A stretch of 64,000 bases of DNA from Lysobacteraceae bacterium NML07-0707 (GCA_002798295.1 NWQT01000025.1:174436-238435); one strand, 5' to 3'. Shown: positions 47,765 to 59,645, counted from the stretch's first letter. Made by a program: numbers and translations. Notes: generated from the sequence alone by a model not told the origin.

Positions 47765-48834
47765 GTGACAGGCGTCCGGTGATGATTCTGGCCGGTGGTA
47801 CGGGCGGGCATATTTTCCCCGGTATCGCCGTAGCGCGTGCACTGGTTGCGCGCGGCGTACCGGTGCGCTGGCTGGGCGCCGAGGGCGGTATGGAAACCCG
47901 GCTGGTGCCGGCGCATGACATCCCGATGGACACCATCCAGGTCAGCGGCGTGCGCGGCAAGGGGCTGGGCAAGCTGTTGAGCCTGCCTCTCAAGCTGCTT
48001 GCGGCGGTGAAGGCTGCGCGCACCGTTTTGCAGACACACCGCCCGCGCGCGGTGGTGAGCTTTGGCGGCTATGCCGCAGGTCCGGGCGGTCTGGCTGCGC
48101 GCCTGCTTGGCATTCCGCTGCTGGTGCATGAACAAAACCGCGCCGCCGGGATGACCAACCGTGTGCTCTCGCGCCTTGCAAGCCGGGTGATGACCGGCTT
48201 CCCCGATACCTTTGCCGGTGAAGTTGTGGTCGGCAATCCGGTGCGTGAAGAAATTGCTGCCCTGCCAGCGCGTCAGCGCGTACCTGCTGCGCCGTTCAAA
48301 CTCTTGGTGATTGGCGGCAGTCAGGGCGCGCGCGCGCTCAATCAGGCGCTGCCGCAGGCTTTGGCGATGCTTGCTGATCGCGGCGAGGGTGAGCTCTGGC
48401 AGGTGCGGCATCAATGCGGTGAGGCGATGCTGGCAGAAACCCGCGCAGCCTATGCCAAGGCCGGGCTGGAGATTGAGCCCGAAGCCTTCATCGCCGATAT
48501 GGCCGCCGCCTGGCAGGCGGCAGACCTGGTGATTTGCCGCGCCGGGGCCTTGACGCTGGCGGAAGTCTGCGCCGCCGGTGTGGCCGCCATCCTGGTGCCG
48601 TTCCCGCAGGCGGTGGATGACCACCAGACCCGCAATGCCGAGTATCTGGTGTCGCGCCATGCGGCCTTGATGGTGAAACAGGGCGATGCGCTGGCGGCGC
48701 AGCTGGCACAGCACCTGGCGCATTTTGCCGGGCATCCCGAATTATTGCTTTCCACCGGGCAGGCAGCGCGCCAGCTCGCCCGTCCCGATGCCGCCGCACA
48801 GGTGGCCGAAGCCGTACTGGAGGCGGCCAAGTGA
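47761..48834 (+). CDS. murG: UDP-GlcNAc:lipid I N-acetylglucosaminyltransferase
   Basis: MurG adds GlcNAc to lipid I, yielding lipid II, on the cytoplasmic face of the membrane. The 357-residue GT28 enzyme shows [61 protein letters not shown] and, in the UDP-binding C-domain, [25 protein letters not shown]. Overlaps ftsW (ATGA) and murC (TGATG). Confidence 0.97.
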   Translation: MSDRRPVMILAGGTGGHIFPGIAVARALVARGVPVRWLGAEGGMETRLVPAHDIPMDTIQVSGVRGKGLGKLLSLPLKLLAAVKAARTVLQTHRPRAVVSFGGYAAGPGGLAARLLGIPLLVHEQNRAAGMTNRVLSRLASRVMTGFPDTFAGEVVVGNPVREEIAALPARQRVPAAPFKLLVIGGSQGARALNQALPQALAMLADRGEGELWQVRHQCGEAMLAETRAAYAKAGLEIEPEAFIADMAAAWQAADLVICRAGALTLAEVCAAGVAAILVPFPQAVDDHQTRNAEYLVSRHAALMVKQGDALAAQLAQHLAHFAGHPELLLSTGQAARQLARPDAAAQVAEAVLEAAK

Positions 48835-50309
48835 TGATGAGCACTGTCAACCAACGCCGCCTGCAAGACCCCGGCGATCTGGCCAAGGTTTTTCGCCGCG
48901 TGCATTTTGTCGGTATCGGCGGGGTCGGCATGAGCGGCATTGCCGAAGTGCTGTGCACCCTGGGCTATGAGGTATCCGGCTCGGACCGCGCCGACAATGC
49001 CGCTACCCGCCGCCTGCAATCGCTGGGCGCACGCATCGACCGCGAACACAGCGCCGCCAATGTGCTGGGCGCCGATTGCGTGGTGGTGTCCTCGGCCATC
49101 AAGCCGGACAACGCCGAGCTGATGGAAGCGCGCGCGCAGCGCATCCCGATTGTGCCGCGCGCGGAAATGCTGGCCGAGCTGATGCGCCTGCGTCGCGGCA
49201 TCGCCATCGCCGGCACCCATGGCAAAACCACCACCACCTCGCTGGTGGCCAGCGTGCTGCATGAGGGCGGCAAAGACCCGACCTTCGTGATTGGCGGGCA
49301 GCTGCTGGCGGCCGGTGCGAACGCAAAACTGGGGGGCGGGCAGTGGCTGGTGGCCGAGGCCGACGAGAGCGATGGCAGCTTCCTGCGCCTCAATCCGCTG
49401 ATTGCCGTGGTCACCAATATCGATGCGGACCATCTGGAAAACTACGACAACGATTTTGCCAAGGTGCAGCAGGCGTTCAATGAATTCCTGCACCGGCTGC
49501 CGTTCTATGGCCTGGCGGTGCTGTGCATTGATGACCCGGAAGTGGCCGAGCTGGCGGCCGCCACGTCGCGGCATGTGCTGACCTACGGCTTTGCCGAACA
49601 GGCCGAAGTGCGCGCCGAGAATGTGCGCCAGCAAGGGGCACAGATGCAGTTTGACCTGCATCTGCCCGATGGCTCGCAAACGCCGATGACGCTGGCCTTG
49701 CCCGGCCGCCACAATGTGCAGAATGCGCTGGCCGCTGCGGCGATTGGCTGGCAGCTGGGCATTGCGCCGGCGCAGATTGCCGCCGCATTTGAAAAGTTCA
49801 AGGGCATTGGCCGGCGCTTCAACCAGTTGGCAACGCTTAGCCTGCCGGGCGGCGGCAGCGCCATGCTGGTGGATGACTATGGCCATCACCCGGTGGAACT
49901 GGATGCGGTATTCAAGGCCGCCCGTGGTGGCTGGCCGGAGCGTCGTCTGGTGGTGGCGTTCCAGCCGCACCGTTACAGCCGTACCCGTGACCAGTTTGAT
50001 GAATTCGCCGCAGTGCTCTCCGGCGTCGATGCGCTGTTGCTGACGGAAGTGTATCCGGCAGGCGAAGCCCCGATTGCCGGCGCCGATGGCAAGTCGCTGG
50101 CGCGCGCCATCCGCACCCGGGGTCGCATCGACCCGGTGGTGGTTGGCAGCGCCGCAGAACTCATCGACGTGTTGCCGGATGTGCTGCGCGATGGCGATTT
50201 GTTGTTGCTGATGGGCGCCGGAGACATCGGCGCGGTATCGCAGCAGTTGGCACAGCAGCCGCTGCTGGCGGAAGCCAGAGGCCAGGGTGAAGCGGGAGGT
50301 GGGGCATGA
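48834..50309 (+). CDS. murC: UDP-N-acetylmuramate-L-alanine ligase
   Basis: MurC adds L-Ala to UDP-MurNAc, the first ligation of the stem peptide. The 491-residue protein has [18 protein letters not shown] at the N-terminus, the ATP loop [25 protein letters not shown] and the C-domain [13 protein letters not shown]...[19 protein letters not shown] 48834 overlaps the murG stop (TGATG) with GGAGG about 10 bases upstream; a GTG at 48831 and an ATG at 48837 are alternatives. Confidence 0.96.
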   Translation: MMSTVNQRRLQDPGDLAKVFRRVHFVGIGGVGMSGIAEVLCTLGYEVSGSDRADNAATRRLQSLGARIDREHSAANVLGADCVVVSSAIKPDNAELMEARAQRIPIVPRAEMLAELMRLRRGIAIAGTHGKTTTTSLVASVLHEGGKDPTFVIGGQLLAAGANAKLGGGQWLVAEADESDGSFLRLNPLIAVVTNIDADHLENYDNDFAKVQQAFNEFLHRLPFYGLAVLCIDDPEVAELAAATSRHVLTYGFAEQAEVRAENVRQQGAQMQFDLHLPDGSQTPMTLALPGRHNVQNALAAAAIGWQLGIAPAQIAAAFEKFKGIGRRFNQLATLSLPGGGSAMLVDDYGHHPVELDAVFKAARGGWPERRLVVAFQPHRYSRTRDQFDEFAAVLSGVDALLLTEVYPAGEAPIAGADGKSLARAIRTRGRIDPVVVGSAAELIDVLPDVLRDGDLLLLMGAGDIGAVSQQLAQQPLLAEARGQGEAGGGA

Positions 50310-51247
50310 ACATGCAACGTTTGCCATCGTTGCGGACACACAATCCTGCCGATTTCGGGCAGGTGGCGGTGTTGCTGGGCGGCGAAAGCAGCGAGCGTGA
50401 AGTCTCGCTCAAATCCGGTGCGGCCGTGCTGGCGGCATTGCAGTCGCGCGGCGTGAATGCGTTTGCGGTCGATGGCATCAAGGCATTGCTGCCGGCCATT
50501 GCCGAAGGCCGGGTCGATCGCGTTTTCAATATCCTGCACGGTGGCGATGGCGAAAACGGCGTCGTGCAGGGCCTGCTGGCCGCGCTTGGCATTCCCTGTA
50601 CCGGTACTGGCGTTTTGGGCGCGGCGCTGACGCTGGACAAAATCCGCACCAAGCAGGTGTGGATTGCCGAAGGCTTGCCGACACCGCGCTATCTGCGCAT
50701 CGCCCCCGGTGGCGATGTGCGTGCAGCGGCCACAACGCTGGGACTGCCGGTCTTTCTGAAGCCTTCGAGTGAAGGCTCCAGCGTCGGCGTGGCCAGGGTC
50801 ATGAATGCGGCCGACCTTGATCATGCCTGTGAAGTCGCAGCCGAATATGGCGGCGAGATGCTGATGGAGCAGATGGTCGAGGGCGAGGAATTTTCGGTGC
50901 CGGTGCTCGGTGATTTGGCGCTGCCATCCATCCACATCGTGCCCGAAGGGCAGTGGTATGACTACAAGGCCAAGTACCAATCCAATACCACCCGTTACAT
51001 CACCCCGGGTCTGCAAGGCGAAGAAGAAGCTGTGCTGGGTCAGCTGGTTTTGCAGGCCTTTGCCAGCGCCGGCTGCACCGGCTATGGCCGGGTGGATGTG
51101 ATGCGCGACAAGCAGCGCGGCTGGCAGCTGATTGAAATCAATACTGCGCCGGGCATGACCGCGACCTCGCTGGTGCCCAAGGCTGCACGCGCCATCGGCA
51201 TCGAGTTTGACGAGCTGTGCTGGCGGATTCTGGAGCAGACGCTATGA
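50306..51247 (+). CDS. ddl: D-alanine-D-alanine ligase
   Basis: Ddl makes D-Ala-D-Ala for MurF. The 313-residue ATP-grasp enzyme has [57 protein letters not shown] and [22 protein letters not shown], which bears the metal-binding Glu/Asn residues. It corresponds to the DdlB form found inside gammaproteobacterial dcw clusters. ATGA overlaps both sides. murB is not present between murC and ddl, so it must be elsewhere. Confidence 0.96.
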   Translation: MNMQRLPSLRTHNPADFGQVAVLLGGESSEREVSLKSGAAVLAALQSRGVNAFAVDGIKALLPAIAEGRVDRVFNILHGGDGENGVVQGLLAALGIPCTGTGVLGAALTLDKIRTKQVWIAEGLPTPRYLRIAPGGDVRAAATTLGLPVFLKPSSEGSSVGVARVMNAADLDHACEVAAEYGGEMLMEQMVEGEEFSVPVLGDLALPSIHIVPEGQWYDYKAKYQSNTTRYITPGLQGEEEAVLGQLVLQAFASAGCTGYGRVDVMRDKQRGWQLIEINTAPGMTATSLVPKAARAIGIEFDELCWRILEQTL

Positions 51248-52011
51248 GCGCCCTGACCCGCATCCTGGGCATCGTGCTTGCCATCGCCGTGATTGCGCTG
51301 CCGGTGGTGGCGGTGATGCAGGGCTGGCTGGGCGCCGAGCGCTTTGCGCTGACCCGGTTGCAGGTCACCAGTGAGTTCCGCCATGTGGATGCGGCGCAGT
51401 TGCAGCAGACGCTTAAACCCTATGCGGCGCAGGGCTTTTTTGCCGTGCGCCTGAAAGAGGCGCAGCAGGCCGTGGAGCAGTTGCCATGGGTGGAGCAGGC
51501 TGAAATCAGCAAGCAATGGCCGGATGTGCTGAAAGTGAACATCGTTGAGCACCGGCCATTTGCCCTGTGGGACGAGGACTGGCTGCTGTCCGAGCGCGGC
51601 AATCTTTACCCGCGCGCGGTGATGGGCGATGCCCTGCCCGCAGGACTGCCGCAGCTCGGCGGCGACCGGCACCGGGTGCAGGAAGTCGTCACGCTCTACA
51701 ACCTCTCACGGCAGCTGTTTGCCGCCACAGGCCTGGATGTCACCGGCCTGCGGCTGGATGCGCGCGGCAGCTGGTCGATTCATTTTGACAACGGCCTTGA
51801 AGTGATGGTCGGCCGCCATGATGCCGAGCTGCGCATCCGCCGTTTTGCGCAGTTGCTGCCACAGCTGATTGCGCCGCCGGGCAAGACCTTGCAGCGCGCC
51901 GATCTGCGTTATGCCAATGGTTTTGCGCTGCGCTGGGGCGCGATCCCCGAGGCGGCAAACCCTGGCCGTTTTCCTGTTTCCACTCTTGTTTCCCAAGGCG
52001 CTGCAGCATGA
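51244..52011 (+). CDS. ftsQ: Cell division protein FtsQ
   Basis: This bitopic divisome protein bridges early and late components with FtsL and FtsB. The 255-residue protein has one N-terminal helix (about residues 6-26), then a periplasmic POTRA-like domain (ALTRLQVTSEFRHVDAAQLQ...WVEQAEISKQWPDVLKVNIVEHRPFALW) and the beta domain (LRLDARGSWSIHFDNGLEVMVG). ATG 51244 overlaps the ddl stop. ATGA overlap with ftsA. Confidence 0.93.
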   Translation: MSALTRILGIVLAIAVIALPVVAVMQGWLGAERFALTRLQVTSEFRHVDAAQLQQTLKPYAAQGFFAVRLKEAQQAVEQLPWVEQAEISKQWPDVLKVNIVEHRPFALWDEDWLLSERGNLYPRAVMGDALPAGLPQLGGDRHRVQEVVTLYNLSRQLFAATGLDVTGLRLDARGSWSIHFDNGLEVMVGRHDAELRIRRFAQLLPQLIAPPGKTLQRADLRYANGFALRWGAIPEAANPGRFPVSTLVSQGAAA

Positions 52012-53246
52012 ACCGCAAAGGCGATAAAACCCTCATCGTTGGCCTTGATATCGGCACTTCCAAAGTGACGGCGCTGGTGGGCGAGTACAGCCCCGGCCTG
52101 CCGATTGAAGTGATCGGCGTGGGCAGCCATGAATCGCGCGGCCTGCGGCGCGGCGTGGTGGTGGATATCGACTCCACCGTGCAGTCCATCCAGCGCGCGG
52201 TGGAAGAAGCCGAACTGATGGCCGGTTGCGAGATTCGTTCGGTCTATGCCTCGATCAGCGGCAATCATGTGCAATGCCGCAATTCGCAGGGCATGGAGCC
52301 GCTGCGCGATGGCGAAGTCACGCATAGTGATATGGAGCGCGCACTGGAGGCGGCCAAGGCGGTGGCGATTCCTTCCGACCAGCGCATCCTGCATGCCATT
52401 GCCCGCGAATACGTGCTGGACAGCTCGCAGGAGGGCATCAAGAACCCGGTGGGCATGAGCGGCATCCGTCTGGAAGTGCATGCGCATCTGGTCACCTGCG
52501 CACAGTCGGCCGCCACCAATATCAGCAAATGCGTGCAGCGCTGCGGCCTGGCGGTGGATGACCTGATTCTTTCCGCGCTGGCCTCCAGCGAAGCGGTATT
52601 GACCGATGACGAGCGCGAGCTGGGCGTGGTGCTGGTGGATATCGGTGCGGGCACCACCGATATCGCCGTATTCGTGCAGGGCGCGATTGCGCATACCGCC
52701 TCGCTGCCGATTGCCGGTGACCATGTCACCAGCGATATCGCCCATATGCTGCGCACGCCCACGCCCGAGGCCGAGCAAATCAAGGTGCGCTACGCCTGCG
52801 CACTGGCACAGCTGGCCACGGCCGAAGAGTCCATCCAGGTGCCCAGCGTCGGCGACCGTCCGCCGCGGCGCCTGCCGCGTCATGCCCTGGCGCAGGCGGT
52901 GCAGGGGCGTTACGAGGAAATTTTCGAGATGGTGCAGGCCGAGCTGCGCCGTTCCGGCTTCGAGGAGCTGGTACGCGCCGGCATGGTGCTGACCGGCGGC
53001 GGCGCCAAGATGGAAGGCGTGGTCGAGCTGGCCGAGGAAATGCTGCAAATGCCGGTGCGCATCGGCATCCCGCAGCATGTGGCGGGGCTGGCCGAAGTGG
53101 TCGGCAACCCGGTGCATGCCAGCGGCGTCGGGCTGTTGCTGATGGGCAGCCGGATGGATGCGCCCAGAGCGCGCAGCCTGCTGCCTTCCGGGCGCGGCTT
53201 TGGCTTCATCAAGAAATTGAAGGATTGGTACAGCGGCCAGTTTTGA
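52008..53246 (+). CDS. ftsA: Cell division protein FtsA
   Basis: This actin-like ATPase tethers FtsZ to the membrane. The 412-residue protein shows [19 protein letters not shown], the 1C insertion with [14 protein letters not shown], phosphate loop [16 protein letters not shown], and [14 protein letters not shown]. It ends in a C-terminal amphipathic membrane-binding helix ([14 protein letters not shown]). ATGA overlap with ftsQ. A 209-base gap follows before ftsZ, the only sizeable non-coding stretch inside the cluster. Confidence 0.96.
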   Translation: MNRKGDKTLIVGLDIGTSKVTALVGEYSPGLPIEVIGVGSHESRGLRRGVVVDIDSTVQSIQRAVEEAELMAGCEIRSVYASISGNHVQCRNSQGMEPLRDGEVTHSDMERALEAAKAVAIPSDQRILHAIAREYVLDSSQEGIKNPVGMSGIRLEVHAHLVTCAQSAATNISKCVQRCGLAVDDLILSALASSEAVLTDDERELGVVLVDIGAGTTDIAVFVQGAIAHTASLPIAGDHVTSDIAHMLRTPTPEAEQIKVRYACALAQLATAEESIQVPSVGDRPPRRLPRHALAQAVQGRYEEIFEMVQAELRRSGFEELVRAGMVLTGGGAKMEGVVELAEEMLQMPVRIGIPQHVAGLAEVVGNPVHASGVGLLLMGSRMDAPRARSLLPSGRGFGFIKKLKDWYSGQF

Positions 53247-53455
53247 GACGCTGGCCTTTGGCAACTGGGCAATGCAGGAAGCGGCAAAGAAGGAGGTGGA
53301 TGGTGGTGAGAGTGGTATCGGTGGCTGAGAAGTCCCGGGAATTGGTAGCACAAGTCATGAAAGCAGCAACGCCTGCCGGGCAGATGGAAACCGCACAAGA
53401 AGTTCCAGTGCCCGGCACAACAGAAAACAACGCACAGACAGAGAGGACTACAGGT

Positions 53456-54724
53456 ATGGCAAGTTTTGAACTGATGGAAAAAATGGCACCCAATGCCGTC
53501 ATCAAGGTGATTGGCGTCGGCGGCGGCGGTGGCAATACCGTGGCGCATATGGTGGCAAGCCAGCTGCAAGGTGTGGAGCTGATTACCGCCAATACCGATG
53601 CGCAGGCGCTGGGCAGCTCCGGCACCCAGCTGCAACTGCAACTGGGCAGCAATGTCACCAAGGGGCTTGGCGCAGGCGCCAACCCGGAAGTCGGCCGTCA
53701 GGCGGCGCTGGAAGACCGCGAGCGCATCATGGATGCCCTGCAAGGCGCGGACATGGTGTTCATCACCGCGGGCATGGGTGGCGGTACCGGTACCGGCGCA
53801 GCGCCGGTGGTGGCGCAGCTCGCCAAGGAAATGGGCATCCTCACCGTGGCCGTGGTGACCAAGCCGTTCCCGTTCGAAGGCCGTCGCCGCATGCAGGTGG
53901 CGCTGAAGGGCATCGAGGAGCTGGCGCAGCATGTGGACTCGCTGATCACCATCCCCAACGAAAAACTGCTGACCGTGCTGGGGCGCAATGCCACCATGGT
54001 GCAGGCCTTCCGTGAGGCCAACAACGTGCTGCATGGCGCAGTGCAGGGCATTGCCGACCTGATCGTGCGTCCGGGCGAAATGAACGTGGACTTTGCCGAC
54101 GTCAAGACGGTGATGAACGAAATGGGGCTGGCGATGATGGGCACCGGCATTGCCCGGGGCGATGACCGCGCCCAGGCCGCCGTGGAAATGGCCATCCAGA
54201 ACCCGCTGCTGGATGATGTCAATCTGCATGGCGCCAATGGCATCCTGGTCAACATCACCGCAGGCTCGGATATCACCATGGCCGAATTTGAAGAAATCGG
54301 CCGCGCGGTGGACGAGTTTGCCGCAGAAGACGCCACGGTCATCATCGGTACCTCGCTCGACCCGGAAATGAAGGACGAAATCAAGGTCACCGTGGTGGCG
54401 ACCGGCCTCAACCGGGCTGCCCAGCAGCGTACTTCGGTGCGCAATGATTTCGTTGGCGGCTTCGAGCCGGTACGCCGCACCAAGCCGCAAATGGAAATCG
54501 TGCCGGATGTGACCACGGTCAAGCGCGATGGCACCACCGGCCTGCCGATTGACGACGTGTCTGCAACCAGCTTCAACCCGGCACAGGGTCTGGCTTCCGG
54601 GCTGCGTCGCGGTGCGGCACAGACTGTCGCCACCCCGGCAGCAGAGGCCGCGCCCAAGGCGGCGGATTTTGGCGGGGCGGATTATCTCGACATCCCGGCC
54701 TTCCTGCGTCGCCAGGCTGACTGA
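53456..54724 (+). CDS. ftsZ: Cell division protein FtsZ
   Basis: FtsZ is the tubulin-like GTPase that forms the division ring. The 422-residue protein shows [17 protein letters not shown], the GTP loop [25 protein letters not shown] and the T7 synergy region [11 protein letters not shown]. The C-terminal tail ends in [14 protein letters not shown], the conserved peptide that binds FtsA and ZipA. ATG 53456 starts [18 protein letters not shown]. The 209-base gap upstream stays open in this frame but contains no family-like sequence and probably holds an ftsZ promoter. Confidence 0.97.
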   Translation: MASFELMEKMAPNAVIKVIGVGGGGGNTVAHMVASQLQGVELITANTDAQALGSSGTQLQLQLGSNVTKGLGAGANPEVGRQAALEDRERIMDALQGADMVFITAGMGGGTGTGAAPVVAQLAKEMGILTVAVVTKPFPFEGRRRMQVALKGIEELAQHVDSLITIPNEKLLTVLGRNATMVQAFREANNVLHGAVQGIADLIVRPGEMNVDFADVKTVMNEMGLAMMGTGIARGDDRAQAAVEMAIQNPLLDDVNLHGANGILVNITAGSDITMAEFEEIGRAVDEFAAEDATVIIGTSLDPEMKDEIKVTVVATGLNRAAQQRTSVRNDFVGGFEPVRRTKPQMEIVPDVTTVKRDGTTGLPIDDVSATSFNPAQGLASGLRRGAAQTVATPAAEAAPKAADFGGADYLDIPAFLRRQAD

Positions 54725-54795
54725 TGTGCAGGCCGGCGCCCGTGCACCTGCGGTGTACGGGCGCCATGGCAGATTACGTTTTAAGGACGAGAAAA

Positions 54796-55251
54796 ATGGG
54801 ACTAAGACGCCTGCTGCTGGACTTGCTGGGAGTACGGCCCGAACGCCTGCAAGTGGCCGCCCTGTGCCTGCGTGTTCATGAAGCGCGCCGCGAAGTGCTG
54901 CTGATTACAAGCAAGCGCCAGGGGCGCTGGATTTTGCCCAAGGGCTGGCCGATGGCCGGTAGTGACCTGCCCGGCTCGGCCCAGCAGGAGGCCTGGGAAG
55001 AAGCCGGCGCGCGTGGCCGGGTGCGCCCGCAGCCGCTGGGGCGCTATCACTATGACAGCGTGCTGGTCGAAGATTTTGCCCAGCCGGTGGAAGTGGTGGT
55101 GTTCCAGATGGATGAAGTTGAACTGGCCGATGATTATCCCGAAGTCGGCCAGCGCGAGCGCCGTTGGTGGCCGCTGCAAGAGGCGGCCGCCCAGGTGGAC
55201 GAGCCGGAACTTGCGCAGATCCTGCGCAGCCTGGACAAACCGGCGCAGTAA
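54796..55251 (+). CDS. NUDIX hydrolase
   Basis: This is a 151-residue NUDIX protein. The core reads ILPKGWPMAGSDLPGSAQQEAWEEAG, a GWPM-type Nudix box in which the usual R-E is Q-E (QEAWEEAG); the metal-binding glutamates are kept. This matches the diadenosine or diphosphoinositol-type stand-alone NUDIX hydrolases. It acts on a nucleoside or polyphosphate substrate that sequence cannot fix. ATG 54796 has AAGGA 8 bases upstream; an in-frame ATG at 54766 is possible. It occupies the position where lpxC follows ftsZ in related genomes. Confidence 0.8.
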   Translation: MGLRRLLLDLLGVRPERLQVAALCLRVHEARREVLLITSKRQGRWILPKGWPMAGSDLPGSAQQEAWEEAGARGRVRPQPLGRYHYDSVLVEDFAQPVEVVVFQMDEVELADDYPEVGQRERRWWPLQEAAAQVDEPELAQILRSLDKPAQ

Positions 55252-55310
55252 ATGCGCGGCGCTTGCCGAAAATCAAGCGCGAACTGCTGAAGTAATGACA
55301 AAATTGGCTT

Positions 55311-56801
55311 ATGTCATCGCCTAACGACCCCAACGCCCATACCCTCACCCGCTGGAGAACGCTCGACAAGGACTTGGGGCGCATCGGCCTGCTGGAGCGC
55401 GCCACCACCTTTGTTGCCAGGCCGCTGATTGCGCCGGGCATCGCCATCGCCTTCGTGGTGCTGGTGGCAGCGGCCTCGCTGGCCTTCATCGGCGTGCAGC
55501 CCGGTACCTTCGTGGTGGTCGCCGCGACCGTGATTGGCGCCTATATGGCGCTCAATATCGGTGCCAATGACGTAGCCAACAATATGGGGCCGGCGGTGGG
55601 CGCCAATGCACTGACGCTGGGCAGTGCGCTCATCATTGCCGCGATTTTTGAAACCGCAGGCGCGCTGATTGCCGGTGGCGATGTGGTCAATACCATCGCC
55701 TCGGGCATCATCGCCCCGGACGCGGTCAGCGATGGCCGCACTTTCGTGTTGGCGATGCTGGCGGCGCTGCTGGCTGCTGCCTTGTGGCTGAATCTGGCGA
55801 CCGTGATTGGCGCGCCGGTGTCCACCACCCATTCAATTGTCGGCGGCGTGGTCGGTGCCGGCATCATGGCAGCGGGCATGAGTTCGGTGAAGTGGCAGGT
55901 ATTGGGCAAAATCGCGGCAAGCTGGGTGATTTCGCCGCTCCTGGGCGGGCTGATTGCCGCAGTGTTTCTGGCCTTCATCAAGGCGCGAATCCTGTACCGG
56001 CAGGACAAGATTGCCGCCGCCCGGCGCTGGGTGCCGGTATTGATTGGCCTCATGGCAGGCGCTTTTGGGGCTTATCTGGCGCTGAAGGGCTTGTCCAAGG
56101 TGGTCAAGATGAGCCTGCAGACCTCGCTGCTGATTGGCCTGGTCGCCGGGCTCTTGGTCTGGCTGCTATCGGTGCCGATGGTCAAGCGCCAGTCACAGGG
56201 ACTGGAAAACCGCAAAAAATCCATCCGCAAATTGTTCGGCATCCCGCTGGTGTGTTCGGCGGCATTGCTCTCCTTTGCGCATGGCGCCAATGATGTGGCC
56301 AATGCCGTCGGCCCGCTGGCAGCGATTGTGCACGCTGTCCAGGCCGGCAATGTGCAAGGCCAGGTAGGTATCCCGCTGTGGGTGATGGCCATTGGCGCAC
56401 TTGGCATCAGTTTTGGCTTGCTGCTGTTTGGTCCGCGGCTGATTCGCCTGGTGGGCAGCCAGATCACCAAACTCAACCCGATGCGCGCCTATTGCGTATC
56501 GCTCTCGGCTGCGGTGACGGTGATTCTGGCTTCCTGGCTGGGATTGCCGGTCAGCTCCACGCATATCGCCGTAGGCGCGATTTTCGGCGTGGGTTTCTTC
56601 CGCGAATGGCATGCCGAACGCCGCGCCCGTCAGCTTGGCATCCGCAAGGGCAAACCGCTGGCGCCTGAAGAGCGCGCCCGCCGCAAGCTGGTGAGGCGCT
56701 CGCACTTTGTCACCGTGGCCGCTGCTTGGGTGATTACCGTGCCGGTATCGGCACTGCTCTCGGGCGCACTGTTCTGGGTGTTGAGCCATACCATGCACTG
56801 A
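55311..56801 (+). CDS. Low-affinity inorganic phosphate transporter (Pit family)
   Basis: This is a 496-residue integral membrane phosphate permease of the PiT family. The two inverted repeats each contain the signature: ALNIGANDVANNMGPAVGANALT near residue 80 and FAHGANDVANAVGPLAAIV near residue 325, and SSTHIAVGAIFGVGFFREW in the C-terminal half. There are about ten hydrophobic helices. It would take up phosphate (as metal-phosphate) with protons. It ends in a clear terminator at 56827-56852. Confidence 0.92.
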   Translation: MSSPNDPNAHTLTRWRTLDKDLGRIGLLERATTFVARPLIAPGIAIAFVVLVAAASLAFIGVQPGTFVVVAATVIGAYMALNIGANDVANNMGPAVGANALTLGSALIIAAIFETAGALIAGGDVVNTIASGIIAPDAVSDGRTFVLAMLAALLAAALWLNLATVIGAPVSTTHSIVGGVVGAGIMAAGMSSVKWQVLGKIAASWVISPLLGGLIAAVFLAFIKARILYRQDKIAAARRWVPVLIGLMAGAFGAYLALKGLSKVVKMSLQTSLLIGLVAGLLVWLLSVPMVKRQSQGLENRKKSIRKLFGIPLVCSAALLSFAHGANDVANAVGPLAAIVHAVQAGNVQGQVGIPLWVMAIGALGISFGLLLFGPRLIRLVGSQITKLNPMRAYCVSLSAAVTVILASWLGLPVSSTHIAVGAIFGVGFFREWHAERRARQLGIRKGKPLAPEERARRKLVRRSHFVTVAAAWVITVPVSALLSGALFWVLSHTMH

Positions 56802-56826
56802 GCGTTATCAGCCTTCGGATTTGATG

Positions 56827-56852
56827 AAAGCGGGCTCGGCGCCCGCTTTTTT
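56827..56852 (+). terminator. Rho-independent terminator after the Pit gene
   Basis: Stem AAAGCGGGC / GCCCGCTTT (56827-56835 with 56841-56849), loop TCGGC, followed by T-residues to 56852. It separates the phosphate transporter from the frm locus. Confidence 0.85.
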
Positions 56853-56877
56853 GTTGGCGCGGATATGACTTTGCCAT

Positions 56878-56894
56878 ATACTCCCCCCCAGTAT
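56878..56894 (+). promoter_or_regulatory. FrmR operator (ATACT-C7-AGTAT)
   Basis: A palindrome of ATACT and AGTAT arms flanks a run of seven C, the form used by the RcnR/CsoR/FrmR repressor family. It lies 10 bases before the frmR start and overlaps the likely promoter. It is followed by GGAGG, the frmR ribosome-binding site. Confidence 0.75.
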
Positions 56895-56903
56895 TGGAGG
56901 TGA

Positions 56904-58358
<1,455 letters not shown>

Positions 58359-58367
58359 GCCAGACCC

Positions 58368-58835
58368 ATGCGCGCACTGGAACTGAAAATCCCGCCCCCG
58401 GTTGTGATGGCCATATTGGCCGCCGCCATGTATGCCGCAGTGCGGCTGCTGCCACACTGGCAGTTGTCGCTGCCCATCTTCATGCGCGCCGGCCTTGCCG
58501 GGCTTTGGGGCATTGCGGGCATCACGACCGCGGTATTGGGCATGATGGCCTTCCGCCGCCACCGCACCACGCTTAATCCGCTGCGGCCAGATAGTTCCAG
58601 CCAAATCGTGACTACTGGCATCTTTGCCCATAGCCGCAATCCGATGTATCTGGGTATGGTGTTTTGCTTGACCGGCTGGGCACTGTGGCTGGCGCATCCG
58701 CTGGCGCTCTCCGGCGTAGTCTTGTTCATCGCCTGCCTGCACTGGCTCCAGATCAAACCGGAGGAGCGCATCCTGCTGCACAAGTTCGGCGAACCGTATG
58801 CCCAGTACCTGCGCCGGGTACGGCGCTGGTGTTGA
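58368..58835 (+). CDS. Isoprenylcysteine carboxyl methyltransferase-family (PEMT/ICMT) membrane protein
   Basis: This is a 155-residue protein with about four transmembrane helices. The C-terminal half has GIFAHSRNPMYLGMV and EERILLHKFGEPYAQYLRRVRRW, the SAM-binding signature of the ICMT/phospholipid methyltransferase superfamily. Substrate unknown. It starts 9 bases after frmA's stop, on the same strand, so it is probably in the frm transcript. No equivalent is part of the classical frmRAB operon. Confidence 0.82.
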   Translation: MRALELKIPPPVVMAILAAAMYAAVRLLPHWQLSLPIFMRAGLAGLWGIAGITTAVLGMMAFRRHRTTLNPLRPDSSSQIVTTGIFAHSRNPMYLGMVFCLTGWALWLAHPLALSGVVLFIACLHWLQIKPEERILLHKFGEPYAQYLRRVRRWC

Positions 58836-58910
58836 AAGTTGGGCGCGATGTCCTGTTTCTATGGGTAATTTGTAGATTAGGATTCGTGCTTATTTATCTG
58901 GGGATAAGCC

Positions 58911-59624
58911 ATGGCCAAATTTCTCAACACCAGTGCAACCAATTACTTTCTTGAAGAACTCATCAAGGATGCACGTGAGCGGGTGATTCTGATTAGTCCG
59001 TTTCTTAAGCTCAATGACCGCATAAAAGAGCTTTTGGCGGATAAGAATCGTCTCAAAATTGATGTGCGGATTGTGTATGGAAAGAGCGAATTGCAACCGG
59101 AGGAAATTGCCTGGCTCAATGCGTTGACCTATGTGCGTACCAGCTTTTGCAAGAACCTGCACGCCAAGTGCTACATCAATGAAGAAAACTGCATCGTGAC
59201 CAGTCTCAATCTGTACGAATTCAGTCAGGTCAACAACAATGAGATGGGTGTCCTGTTCCGCAGGTCGGAAGACCATGAGTTGTATCGTGATGCCTATGAG
59301 GAAGCACAGCGCATTATTCGGATCAGCGAGGAGGTGCGGATTTCGATGGAGCGTGTTCCGGCGAGTGATGCCAGTACCGATACGGATGGCAGTGAGGAGG
59401 AAGACGGCACTGGAGGCAGCAAATTGACCTCATCGAAGCTGGCAGCCAAACACGGCATGAAAACGGCGGAATTGCTTGAAAAATTGATGGCAGCAGGGTT
59501 GCTGGAGGAGCGCGATGGCAAACCCTATCTCACTGGAAAAGGCAAAGATGCCGGTGGTGAGTTCCGGATCAGCAAGAAATTTGGTGGCTACTTCCTATGG
59601 CCGGAAGAAATGGCGGTTGAGTGA
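58911..59624 (+). CDS. Phospholipase D-fold protein with C-terminal DNA-binding-like segment
   Basis: This 237-residue protein has one PLD-type half-site: HAKCYINEENCIVTSLNLY, with His84, Lys86 and a Glu91 in place of the usual Asp, and Asn100 of the SxN element. Such single-domain PLD proteins dimerise to make one active site and act as nucleases or phosphodiesterases. After an acidic linker (~150-165), the C-terminal ~70 residues (SKLAAKHGMKTAELLEKLMAAG...) look like a winged-helix. The gene appears richer in A+T than its neighbours and lies between frmA and fghA, suggesting insertion. No partner genes for a defence system are next to it. Confidence 0.7.
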   Translation: MAKFLNTSATNYFLEELIKDARERVILISPFLKLNDRIKELLADKNRLKIDVRIVYGKSELQPEEIAWLNALTYVRTSFCKNLHAKCYINEENCIVTSLNLYEFSQVNNNEMGVLFRRSEDHELYRDAYEEAQRIIRISEEVRISMERVPASDASTDTDGSEEEDGTGGSKLTSSKLAAKHGMKTAELLEKLMAAGLLEERDGKPYLTGKGKDAGGEFRISKKFGGYFLWPEEMAVE

Positions 59625-59645
59625 TATCAGGGGTTTGGAGGAACT

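Noticed and set aside
53225..53455. Open frame extending ftsZ upstream by 77 codons
   Set aside because: The translated extension has no FtsZ similarity and lies in the ftsA-ftsZ gap; the family N-terminus starts at ATG 53456.
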